Shown here: piece by piece, positions 17,505 through 25,106 of the stretch
Layout of the letters: every line of letters begins with the position of its first letter
How positions within the stretch are numbered: the first letter of the stretch is position 1
Source: JAVJQS01 sp040218815
Lineage (GTDB): Bacteria; Bacteroidota; Bacteroidia; Flavobacteriales_E; Vicingaceae
DNA: 64,000 bases
Reading direction: 5' to 3'
NCBI GenBank assembly: GCA_040218815.1
Contig: JAVJQS010000004.1
Coordinates: 124,001-188,000 of the forward strand
Notes under the pieces: generated by a model
The model's database searches: none
The model's input: the letters and a program-made list of their open reading frames with translations, nothing else
Told to the model about the DNA's origin: nothing
Made by a program: the position numbers and the translations under genes

Positions 17505-17505
17505 A

Positions 17506-18381
17506 ATGATACTACTTGACGGGAAAAAGACAGCACAAAAAATTAAAGACCAACTGAAAAAGCAAGTTGATCAGCTAAAGAAAAACGGCGAAAAAAAACC
17601 TCATTTAGCTGCCATTCTTGTTGGAAATGATGGCGGAAGCATTACTTACGTAAATGCAAAAGTAAAAGCTTGTGAATATATAGGTATCAACTCTACACTT
17701 ATAAAGTTCAATGATGATATTCCCGAAAGTGAGCTACTAAAAAAAGTAGAAGAACTCAATAGGAATGATGCTATTGATGGTTTTATAGTACAATTGCCTC
17801 TACCGAAACACATTGATGAACGTAAAGTAACCTTAGCCATTTCCCCTGCAAAAGATGTAGATGGTTTTCATCCTGAAAATGTTGGACGAATGACTTTGGG
17901 TTTGCCAACTTTTTTATCGGCTACACCAAATGGAATTTTACTGATGTTAGAAAGCTATGGAGTAGAAACAGAAGGCAAACATTGTGTAATAATTGGCAGA
18001 AGTTCTATTGTTGGGACCCCTATGAGTTTGCTAATGAGTAGAAATGCTAGTCCGGGGAATGCAACGGTAACCTTAACGCACAGCAGAACACATAATCTTA
18101 AAGAAATTTGCCAAACGGCAGATATATTAATAGCGGCAATCGGAAAACCTGAATACGTAACCGCAGATATGGTGAAAGAGGGAGTTGTAGTGATTGATGT
18201 AGGAACAAGCAGGGTAAAAGATGATACTAAAAAATCAGGTTATAAACTCTATGGTGATGTGAAATTTGATGAGGTGTCAGAGAAAGCATCATACATCACG
18301 CCTGTTCCTGGCGGCGTTGGTCCCATGACTATTGCTTCGCTTTTATTGAATACTGTAAAAGCATCTACAAAGACTTATTAA
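17506..18381 (+). CDS. folD: Methylenetetrahydrofolate dehydrogenase / methenyltetrahydrofolate cyclohydrolase
   Basis: Bifunctional one-carbon enzyme interconverting 5,10-methylene-, methenyl- and 10-formyl-tetrahydrofolate. The 291-aa length is typical. The YVNAKVKACEYIGI segment contains the catalytic lysine, followed by FIVQLPLPKHID, the family signature. The NADP site is IGRSSIVGTPMSLLM and the C-terminal motif is TPVPGGVGPMTIASLL. It begins one base after the ffh stop, so it is almost certainly in the ffh operon. Confidence 0.98.
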   Translation: MILLDGKKTAQKIKDQLKKQVDQLKKNGEKKPHLAAILVGNDGGSITYVNAKVKACEYIGINSTLIKFNDDIPESELLKKVEELNRNDAIDGFIVQLPLPKHIDERKVTLAISPAKDVDGFHPENVGRMTLGLPTFLSATPNGILLMLESYGVETEGKHCVIIGRSSIVGTPMSLLMSRNASPGNATVTLTHSRTHNLKEICQTADILIAAIGKPEYVTADMVKEGVVVIDVGTSRVKDDTKKSGYKLYGDVKFDEVSEKASYITPVPGGVGPMTIASLLLNTVKASTKTY

Positions 18382-18426
18382 ACGTCTTCGAATTGTTTAA
18401 TTTTAGTTTTTAAATTAATTCATCCC

Positions 18427-19110
18427 ATGGTATCCCAGCAATCTAAATTATGGCATCTTGAACGGATAAATTTATTGCATAATCTCTCCAAGGAAGAATT
18501 GCAGGAAATGGATAGACGCACTACCATGAAAACTGCTGATAAAAATCAATTTGTTTACTTCCCAAAAGAACCGAGTAAAGTGATGTTTTTCCTAAAAAAA
18601 GGAAGAATAAAGATTGGTCGCTTTTCTGACGATGGAAAAGAAATAATTAAGGCAATTTTATACCCAGGTGAAGTTTTCGGCGAAATGGGAATTATTGGCG
18701 AGTCTGAGAGAAAAGATTTTGCTGTTGCAATGGATAATGACACACGAATGTGCACCATTAATACTGATGAGTTCAAAGAAATAATGAATGCCAATCAGTA
18801 TTTAAGTCTTGAAATGACTAAAAATATTGGTGAAAAGCTATTAAATATTGAACGAAGACTGGAATCTTTAATTTTCAAAGATGCCCGAGAACGTGTAATT
18901 GAGTTTATGAAGGATATGGCTGAAAAGTATGGAAAAAAGATAGGGGATGAGATACTAGTAAAACACAATTTAACGCATCAAGATATTGCCAATTTAACAG
19001 CAACATCTAGGCAAACGGTTACAACGGTTTTGAACGACTTAAAGGATCAAGACTTAATATATATGGAACGCAAGCGATTTTTAATTCGCAAATTAGACCA
19101 ATTGAAATGA
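18427..19110 (+). CDS. Crp/Fnr-family transcriptional regulator
   Basis: The 227-aa protein has an N-terminal cyclic-nucleotide-binding-like barrel (residues about 15-130, with the turn GEVFGEMGIIGES). A dimerisation helix follows. A winged helix near 180-215 reads LTHQDIANLTATSRQTVTTVL, the Crp-type DNA-recognition helix. The ligand is unknown: the Arg/Ser pair that contacts cAMP in E. coli CRP is not evident, and there is no N-terminal Cys cluster as in FNR. Its last four bases ATGA contain the start of the glutaredoxin-like gene, so regulator and small redox protein are co-expressed, which suggests a redox-linked signal (inference). Confidence 0.9.
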   Translation: MVSQQSKLWHLERINLLHNLSKEELQEMDRRTTMKTADKNQFVYFPKEPSKVMFFLKKGRIKIGRFSDDGKEIIKAILYPGEVFGEMGIIGESERKDFAVAMDNDTRMCTINTDEFKEIMNANQYLSLEMTKNIGEKLLNIERRLESLIFKDARERVIEFMKDMAEKYGKKIGDEILVKHNLTHQDIANLTATSRQTVTTVLNDLKDQDLIYMERKRFLIRKLDQLK

Positions 19111-19325
19111 CTTATACATTATATATCGCAGAAAATTGCCATCAATGCGCAGAGGTGGTGAATTTTATGAATGATAATAAAATCAGCTACAATTCGATTA
19201 ATGTTGATTTAACCAATCAACAACCTCCCTTTAAACTTTTTGCTTTTCCTGCATTATTTAATGATGAAACATTGCTATGCTATGGAACAGATATTAAGAG
19301 CTTTTTAAGTGAAAAGGTGAATTAA
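19107..19325 (+). CDS. Small glutaredoxin/thioredoxin-fold protein
   Basis: A 72-aa protein with a CHQC redox pair at residues 11-14 in the position of the glutaredoxin active site. A short beta-alpha-beta pattern and an FPALF cis-proline turn complete a minimal glutaredoxin fold. The start codon overlaps the stop of the Crp/Fnr gene (ATGA). Such a short protein could be a thiol-disulfide exchange partner or redox sensor. The substrate is unknown. The convergent RRM gene follows, after a small hairpin at 19330-19343. Confidence 0.75.
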   Translation: MTYTLYIAENCHQCAEVVNFMNDNKISYNSINVDLTNQQPPFKLFAFPALFNDETLLCYGTDIKSFLSEKVN

Positions 19326-19329
19326 AAAG

Positions 19330-19343
19330 TATCGAAAGCGATA
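19330..19343. terminator. Possible bidirectional terminator
   Basis: The small perfect hairpin TATCG-AAAG-CGATA lies between convergent genes, with A-rich sequence on the left and T-rich sequence (CTTTTATTTTT) on the right. The stem is short, so the call is tentative. Confidence 0.35.
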
Positions 19344-19350
19344 GGAACTT

Positions 19351-19608
19351 TTATTTTTCCTCTGATTCTTCTCTTGGATTGGCTTTACTTACGCGTAAAT
19401 TTCTACCCATATGTTCAAAGCCATCAAGCGCTTCCACTGCAGCTGCACCTGCTTCGTCGCTCATCTCAACAAAACCAAAACCTTTTGAACGACCAGTAAA
19501 TTTGTCTTGAATAATTTTAACTGAAGTAACGTCTCCAAATTCAGAGAATAAATGTCCTAAATCATCTTCTGATGACTTATAGGGAATGTTTCCAACGTAG
19601 ATGTTCAT
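19351..19608 (-). CDS. RRM-domain RNA-binding protein
   Basis: A single RNA recognition motif, 85 aa from the ATG at 19608 (MNIYVGNIPYKSS). RNP2 is IYVGNIPY at residues 2-9 and RNP1 is KGFGFVEM near residue 44, both with the aromatic residues that stack on RNA. A short charged tail (ANPREESEEK) follows. Upstream in-frame codons to 19641 add no conserved residues. Proteins of this shape act as RNA chaperones or translation regulators in Bacteroidota and cyanobacteria; the target is unknown. Confidence 0.9.
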   Translation of the reverse strand: MNIYVGNIPYKSSEDDLGHLFSEFGDVTSVKIIQDKFTGRSKGFGFVEMSDEAGAAAVEALDGFEHMGRNLRVSKANPREESEEK

Positions 19609-19712
19609 GATAATTAAATTAATACCCAACAAAGAAAGCAAATAATTGATAATTATTTACAGCTAGCTAAAAATATAAAATAAGCTTAACGTTCTAAAGA
19701 AAGAAAATAGAT

Positions 19713-20255
19713 TTATTTTTTAGCTGCAGCAATTTTTAAGTCACTATCAAAACTAGATGTATAATCCTCCCAGGAAGTTTTTCGGTAGGCATTTTCACCA
19801 AAATACTTTAATATCGGTTCAATGCCCTCAGCATCGTGGTATCCTCCCACAGCTTGCAACAACTCTACGTTTTCGTCGAGATAGACGATACTTGGATAAC
19901 TCATTTTACCATTTAATAAAGCCACAGCTAATTGATGTGGACTTCTTCTGCCATTAGGGTTTTCATTGACAAACAATTGTTCTCCTAATTTTACAGTATC
20001 TTTTCGTTCGGCATCTAGCTTTATCGCCCAATAGTTTTTATTAATGTAATCAATAATTACAGGATTGGAAAAGGTTGTAGCATCCATACGCTTGCACCAT
20101 CCGCACCAATCCGTATATACATCAATCAAGAATTTTTTAGGTTCTTGCTCATTTAATTCAATAGCCTTTTCAAAGCTTATCCATTCAATCTTTTGATTTT
20201 GTGCACTAAGTGAGATGGTGCTAATCAGAAATAAAATTAGTATGTTTCTTTTCAT
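19713..20255 (-). CDS. Secreted thioredoxin-family protein
   Basis: A 180-aa protein with a cleavable signal peptide (residues 1-18, ending LSAQ), so it is periplasmic. The thioredoxin fold carries the active site WCGWC at 50-54 (Cys51, Cys54). A SYPSIVYLDENVELL strand provides the cis-proline, and an extended C-terminal helix region follows. This resembles the DUF255/thioredoxin_7 group that reduces or isomerises disulfides in secreted proteins. No partner such as DsbD is adjacent. Confidence 0.85.
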   Translation of the reverse strand: MKRNILILFLISTISLSAQNQKIEWISFEKAIELNEQEPKKFLIDVYTDWCGWCKRMDATTFSNPVIIDYINKNYWAIKLDAERKDTVKLGEQLFVNENPNGRRSPHQLAVALLNGKMSYPSIVYLDENVELLQAVGGYHDAEGIEPILKYFGENAYRKTSWEDYTSSFDSDLKIAAAKK

Positions 20256-20305
20256 ATCTTTTCAAGATTAAAAAATGCCAATATAAATGCTTCTAAAATT
20301 ATCTT

Positions 20306-20746
20306 TTATAAGGAATCAAGTTTATTTAAGTTCATTAGAACGGTAAGTTCGAGTTCTTGCACTTTTTCACTGTTCACTAAAAATTCGAACCCCCACTTTA
20401 TAACTGCTTCGCCTTTTTTCTTTGTTTCTTTTAAATCTACAATGGAGCACTTGCCTTCTACCATATCATCCATGTAAATGGGTGCTAAAAAATTCCAATT
20501 ATTAACCGAAAGACCTGCAATTACTGCATCCCCAAAATTTGGAATCCAACGATTAACATAAAAAAAATTGAACGCCTGACTACCACTGCAAACAAGGCCT
20601 TTAAACCTACTTTTCTTTGCAATTTCTATGTCTGTATGAAAGCTTAGAGGGTCGTTTATCTTAGCAAAGTCAATTATTTCTTCCTTAGTAAATAGCTTCT
20701 TTCCTAAATCGACATCACTGTTTAGCAAGCCTCTATTCAATATCAT
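20306..20746 (-). CDS. MaoC-like hot-dog dehydratase domain protein
   Basis: The 146-aa protein from the ATG at 20746 has the MaoC/R-hydratase pattern: LFTKEEIIDFAKINDPLSFH near residues 20-40, containing the Asp and His catalytic pair (D-P-x-x-x-H). A hydrophobic hot-dog helix follows (KGLVCSGSQAFNFF). A GTG start at 20773 would add nine residues. The likely activity is hydration of an enoyl-CoA or a related acyl thioester, but no substrate can be assigned and no fatty acid oxidation genes are adjacent. Confidence 0.75.
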   Translation of the reverse strand: MILNRGLLNSDVDLGKKLFTKEEIIDFAKINDPLSFHTDIEIAKKSRFKGLVCSGSQAFNFFYVNRWIPNFGDAVIAGLSVNNWNFLAPIYMDDMVEGKCSIVDLKETKKKGEAVIKWGFEFLVNSEKVQELELTVLMNLNKLDSL

Positions 20747-20863
20747 GATACTAAATTCATATTTTTGCTTCACTTGCCAAGTGAAATAATGTTAAAGCCA
20801 ATAATTTTCCTTGATTTCCCTTAATTTAACAATGCTTGCCAGCCACTTTTAAAATAGAACAAT

Positions 20864-20871
20864 TACTTTTG
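20864..20871 (+). promoter_or_regulatory. -7 promoter element of the sterol-desaturase-like gene
   Basis: TACTTTTG matches TAnnTTTG, 41 bases before the ATG at 20913. Confidence 0.55.
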
Positions 20872-20912
20872 TAAATTCAAAAATCGCCAAGAGGCTTTAA
20901 AGGTTTTTTTAA

Positions 20913-21905
20913 ATGGAGAATAAGGAGTTAGTTTTATCAGACATAACCAGTTTAGACTTTACTACCGTAATTTGGTATGCTGCTCCAATAATGTTTTCTT
21001 TAGTACTAATTGAATTTTTAATAGGACGAAAAAAATATTCAAACCTCTATGACGGGAAAGATTTTCTAGCTTCTCTCTCTATCGGATTGGGAAATTTGGT
21101 GCTAAATGGATTTATGAAATTAGGCGTTTTTGCTGTATTTCTCTACTTCTTTAATTTGGCTCCACTTAGAATTCCTCCTACATGGTGGTCTTTTGTTTTG
21201 TGTTTAATTGCCCTTGATTTTTTTAGGTATTGGGCACACCGAATAGCTCATGAGCAACGTTTTTGGTGGTCAACCCATGTAGTACATCACTCATCAGAGC
21301 ACTATAATTTATCTGTAGCATTTCGTCTATCATGGACACAAAATCTAAAGATTATCTTTTTTCTACCAGTAGTTCTAATGGGTTTTAATCCTTTGGTATT
21401 TTTTATAGTTCATCAAATTGAAGTGTTGTATCAATTTTGGATTCACACCGAATTGATTCGAAAACTGCCTAAACCTATAGAGTACATTTTTACAACACCT
21501 TCTCACCATCGCGTGCACCACTCGGTAAACGAACGCTATATCGATAAAAACTATGGATCTACTTTTATTATTTGGGACCGCATGTTTGGTACTTTTCAGG
21601 AAGAAGATGAACCTGCAAAATATGGTATAACAAAGCCAGTAAATTCCTATAACCCCTTATTTTTAGTTTTTCATGAATGGATGGAAGTTCTAAGAGATGT
21701 ATTTAGAGCTAAATCTATTAAAGAAGCTTGGGTTATTCTATTTGGGAGCCCAGTTGAGAAACACAAAAAAGACATGGCAAAAATGCAAATGCAACAATCT
21801 AAAACTGAAATTGGGAATAAAAAAAATGGAGCTCAACTGATAGAGCCTGAAAAAAACTCTGTTCATTCAGCTACTAATGTCGCTGTTGAAGAAGTGGAGG
21901 CTTAA
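20913..21905 (+). CDS. Sterol desaturase / fatty acid hydroxylase family membrane protein
   Basis: A di-iron membrane oxygenase, 330 aa. About five hydrophobic segments lie in residues 20-190. The histidine boxes are complete: HRIAHE near 111, HVVHHSSEHYN near 126 and HHRVHHS near 200, matching the eight-His ligand set of the superfamily. The C-terminal 60 residues are hydrophilic and Lys/Met/Gln-rich. Substrates in bacteria include fatty acids, carotenoids and hopanoids; none can be chosen here. It has its own promoter element and is followed by the unrelated porin gene. Confidence 0.9.
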   Translation: MENKELVLSDITSLDFTTVIWYAAPIMFSLVLIEFLIGRKKYSNLYDGKDFLASLSIGLGNLVLNGFMKLGVFAVFLYFFNLAPLRIPPTWWSFVLCLIALDFFRYWAHRIAHEQRFWWSTHVVHHSSEHYNLSVAFRLSWTQNLKIIFFLPVVLMGFNPLVFFIVHQIEVLYQFWIHTELIRKLPKPIEYIFTTPSHHRVHHSVNERYIDKNYGSTFIIWDRMFGTFQEEDEPAKYGITKPVNSYNPLFLVFHEWMEVLRDVFRAKSIKEAWVILFGSPVEKHKKDMAKMQMQQSKTEIGNKKNGAQLIEPEKNSVHSATNVAVEEVEA

Positions 21906-21964
21906 TTTTATTTTGTCGAATATTCAGTCTTCGGACTCAGGTAAACTTCGCTGCTGAATAACAT

Positions 21965-21972
21965 TATCTTTG
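21965..21972 (+). promoter_or_regulatory. -7 element directly before the porin start codon
   Basis: TATCTTTG matches TAnnTTTG and ends six bases before the ATG at 21979. Initiation at the usual distance would place the 5' end at or beside the ATG. Confidence 0.45.
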
Positions 21973-21978
21973 TATCCG

Positions 21979-23784
21979 ATGAAACAGTCGTTGTTGATTT
22001 TATTCTCTGTATTAAGCTTATCTCTCCTTTCTCAAGAACGTAACTTTCGTGATGATACTGTTAGTATTAGATACTCCAATAATACAGAGCAACTCCGTTT
22101 CAAAAAAATGCCCTATTATGAAATGGATGGTTTTCAAAACTATCGTCCTTTTGGTAATTATCATGGTCCTTTGAGTAGATCTGGTAATATTGGCTTACCA
22201 CTTCATTATTACTTTTTGGGAGCTCAAGACTGGAACATCAATCATCAACTAGGGGGATATCAGCCCTGGTTGATGGAAAAAGATTCTATGTTGTTTTATG
22301 ATGTTTCAAGGCCTTTTACTGAGTTAAAGTATTTTAATGGTGCGAAAAAAGAGCAGCTCTTTAATGTTCTGCATACACAGAATTTTGGTGAAGGTCTTAA
22401 TATTAGTTTCGAATATCAGCGCATCGTTTCTGAGGGCTATTTTAGTCGTCAATTAACCAACCACACTCAATTTAATACCACGTATCGGTTAAATTCTCGA
22501 AATCAACGCTTTCATTCAAGAGGCTACTTTTTAATTAATAACTTAGAGTCACAAGAAAATGGAGGCATAGTTGTTTCAACAGACGAAAGTGCGGAAGAAA
22601 ACACCGTTCTTCTCGATATCGGCTTACAAGATGCACAAAACAGATCTAGAACACAAGGTGTCGGTTTTTACAATGATTATAATTTAATTCAAAAAGATTC
22701 AATAACTAATATTCTAAATATTTCACATGAAATAGAGTGGAGTAAAGCGGATAGAAATTATGCCGATGATTTATCAGAATCAAGAGATTTCTATGATGAA
22801 TTCTTAATAGACAGTATTTTTTCTGCAGACTCCAACTTTTCTCAAGTGCTAAGAAATAATTTATTGCTTAACTTTTTTAATCAAAGCATCAGCTTGGGAG
22901 TTAGAAATGAGCAGTACCACTATTTTCAAAACTACTTGATAGATGAAACTTTTGAAAGCAATTATATTGTTGCATCAATCAACGACTCACTTTTTAATCA
23001 AGGCATTTCGGCTAGTTTAGAAAAAGGCATTTCAGGTTATCATAAAAATGAGCTGGATATGTCTACTACTATTTCCTTTCAAGAGTGGAAGGGCATTAGG
23101 AATTATTTTATGGCCTCAGTAACTAGAAAGCAAGCTGATTACTTTCTTCAAAATCAACGCAGCAATCACAGCTTTTACAGAGAAGACTTTAACACATCTA
23201 ATCAAGCTAATTTGAGCCTTCGTTCACACATAAATAAATGGAACTTATCAGTTGAGGCAGGGATTCAGCAATATTCGGACTTCATTTACTTCGATACCCT
23301 AATAAAGCCAAAACAATACAATTTAACGTTTAGTAATCTATTTGTAAAGTTGGATTTTAAGTTGGAGTTTTTACGGCATATGAATTTGAAGAATGTCATT
23401 ACTGTACAGCAAATATCTGATGACGCCGTAGTGCCGCTCCCTTCTATTTTTTCTTACCATTCTTTATTCTATGAAAATAATTTAATTAACAATGCTTTAG
23501 GGCTGCAGTTAGGTGTTGACTTAAATTTTATAGGCACTTATGGTGGATATGAGTACGCTCCCTCATTAACTCAATTTCATCTCAGCAGCAACTCCACAAG
23601 CCTTGGAAACATTGCTCAAGTTGATGTATTTTTAAATTTGCGTATTAATAAGGCCGCTCGACTATTTGTGAAAATGGAAAACATTTTGGAAAAAAGTTTC
23701 TCTGAAGAATCCTATAGGATTCATGGGTATCCAATTCCAGGAAAATCATTGAAGTTTGGATTAAGTTGGAGAATGATCAATTAA
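21979..23784 (+). CDS. Putative outer-membrane porin (Porin_10-like)
   Basis: A 601-aa protein with a signal peptide (MKQSLLILFSVLSLSLLSQ). The body has alternating hydrophobic/polar beta strands typical of a large outer-membrane barrel. The early segment FTELKYFNGAKKEQLFNVLH and the following NISFEYQRI match my memory of the Bacteroidota putative porin family. It lacks a TonB-box plug domain, so it is not a TonB-dependent receptor. The ATG at 21979 is preferred to the TTG at 21970, which would start inside the -7 box. The transported substrate is unknown. Confidence 0.75.
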   Translation: MKQSLLILFSVLSLSLLSQERNFRDDTVSIRYSNNTEQLRFKKMPYYEMDGFQNYRPFGNYHGPLSRSGNIGLPLHYYFLGAQDWNINHQLGGYQPWLMEKDSMLFYDVSRPFTELKYFNGAKKEQLFNVLHTQNFGEGLNISFEYQRIVSEGYFSRQLTNHTQFNTTYRLNSRNQRFHSRGYFLINNLESQENGGIVVSTDESAEENTVLLDIGLQDAQNRSRTQGVGFYNDYNLIQKDSITNILNISHEIEWSKADRNYADDLSESRDFYDEFLIDSIFSADSNFSQVLRNNLLLNFFNQSISLGVRNEQYHYFQNYLIDETFESNYIVASINDSLFNQGISASLEKGISGYHKNELDMSTTISFQEWKGIRNYFMASVTRKQADYFLQNQRSNHSFYREDFNTSNQANLSLRSHINKWNLSVEAGIQQYSDFIYFDTLIKPKQYNLTFSNLFVKLDFKLEFLRHMNLKNVITVQQISDDAVVPLPSIFSYHSLFYENNLINNALGLQLGVDLNFIGTYGGYEYAPSLTQFHLSSNSTSLGNIAQVDVFLNLRINKAARLFVKMENILEKSFSEESYRIHGYPIPGKSLKFGLSWRMIN

Positions 23785-23809
23785 GCTTGATTCTGAAATT
23801 TAAACCAGA

Positions 23810-25069
23810 CTATGTTTTTTGTTTCTTCTTTTTTGCAGCAGGAAACAGTACGTTGTTCAAAATTAAGCGGTACCCTGGACTGTTAGGATGTAAGTTAAGA
23901 TCGGTTGGTGGATCGCCGACAAAGTGCTGATAATCCTCTGGGTCATGCCCTCCATAAAAGGTCCAAGTTCCTTTTCCAAATTCACCGTGAATATACCTCG
24001 CTGTATTAAGTGACTTGTTTTCTCCCATTATTAACACGTCAGTCTTAATATAACGTTTATCGTATGCTGTAGTTTGGCCCATAAACCCATCAATTATTTG
24101 AGTATGATTTTGGCAAAGCATTGTAGGTACTGGATCCCATTTCGCTGAGAATTCAAAAAGGGTAAATTTATCCCTGTTCTCTGGTGTTTCACCGTGAATT
24201 CGCGTAGCGTCTATAGTTGAAAATTCATATTCAATCGGGTTTGTTTTTAATAGATAGTCAGTGAAGGCAAAACCATTTTCATAATCTAGTTTCGAGTTAT
24301 AATTTGCAGTAGTTCCATCTCCATCGTACATTTTCTCGCAAATATCAATCTTCGCAGCCGCCAATGCAATATCATAAGAATCTGTACCTGAACACATGGA
24401 AAACATAAAGCCACCGCCAGCAGTAAATTCTTTAATCCGCTGAGCCACGCCCAACTTTAACTGAGAAACTTTGTCAAAGCCCAATTCCGCAGCCATTGCT
24501 TCATTAGTTCTTACTTGCTCTTTGTACCAGGCTGCATTCCTGTAGTTCCCATAAAACCGACCATATTGTCCAGTAAAATCTTCATGATGGAGGTGAAGCC
24601 AATCGTATAAAGGTAACTTGCCTTGTATAATATCTTTGTCGTAAATCACCGTATAAGGGATTTCAGCATAGGTTAGCACCAATGTAACAGCATCGTCCCA
24701 AGGCTGTTTTCCTTTAGGAGAGTAAACCGCCATTTTAGGTGGTTCCAAGAGTTTCACTACATCTTGGTTACTTTCTGGATTTGCAATTTCATTTAAAATA
24801 GCAGAAGATTTAGCATCGGGAATAAGCTCAAAGGAAACACCACGAATCAATAATTCATCCTGAATTGCTTTTGCATTTTTGGTCATAAAGCTTCCTCCTC
24901 TGTAGTTCAAGAGCCAATCAACCTGAACTTCGCCTTGCAAACACCAGAATGCAATACCATAAGCTTTTAAGTGATTTTTTTGACTTTCATCCATAGGAAT
25001 TAGGATGTATGAAGCGAAAGTTGAAAAACTAAATAAAATGAGAAGAATTCCTAAGCTAACTTTTTTCAT
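23810..25069 (-). CDS. Secreted class I glutamine-amidotransferase-like protein (often labelled asparagine synthetase B)
   Basis: A 419-aa exported protein with a signal peptide ending near residue 19 (FASYILIPMDES). Related Bacteroidota proteins are often named asparagine synthetase B, but no N-terminal Cys2 glutaminase or ATP pyrophosphatase motif is visible. Instead GGGFMFSMCSGTDSYD around Cys226 looks like the nucleophile elbow of a class I amidotransferase/DJ-1-like fold, and His residues at 159, 161 and 162 (LHLHHED) are conserved-looking. A Lys-rich tail (KKKKQKT) ends it. It is probably periplasmic; the function is unknown. It lies 37 bp downstream of dnaB on the same strand. Confidence 0.6.
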   Translation of the reverse strand: MKKVSLGILLILFSFSTFASYILIPMDESQKNHLKAYGIAFWCLQGEVQVDWLLNYRGGSFMTKNAKAIQDELLIRGVSFELIPDAKSSAILNEIANPESNQDVVKLLEPPKMAVYSPKGKQPWDDAVTLVLTYAEIPYTVIYDKDIIQGKLPLYDWLHLHHEDFTGQYGRFYGNYRNAAWYKEQVRTNEAMAAELGFDKVSQLKLGVAQRIKEFTAGGGFMFSMCSGTDSYDIALAAAKIDICEKMYDGDGTTANYNSKLDYENGFAFTDYLLKTNPIEYEFSTIDATRIHGETPENRDKFTLFEFSAKWDPVPTMLCQNHTQIIDGFMGQTTAYDKRYIKTDVLIMGENKSLNTARYIHGEFGKGTWTFYGGHDPEDYQHFVGDPPTDLNLHPNSPGYRLILNNVLFPAAKKKKQKT

Positions 25070-25106
25070 GGTACTTTTTTCGAAGGAACGCTAAGTTAAG
25101 CAAAAG

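Noticed and set aside
17168..17536. 122-codon minus-strand frame inside ffh
   Set aside because: Hydrophobic antisense of the Met/Lys-rich M domain, a known artefact of that composition.
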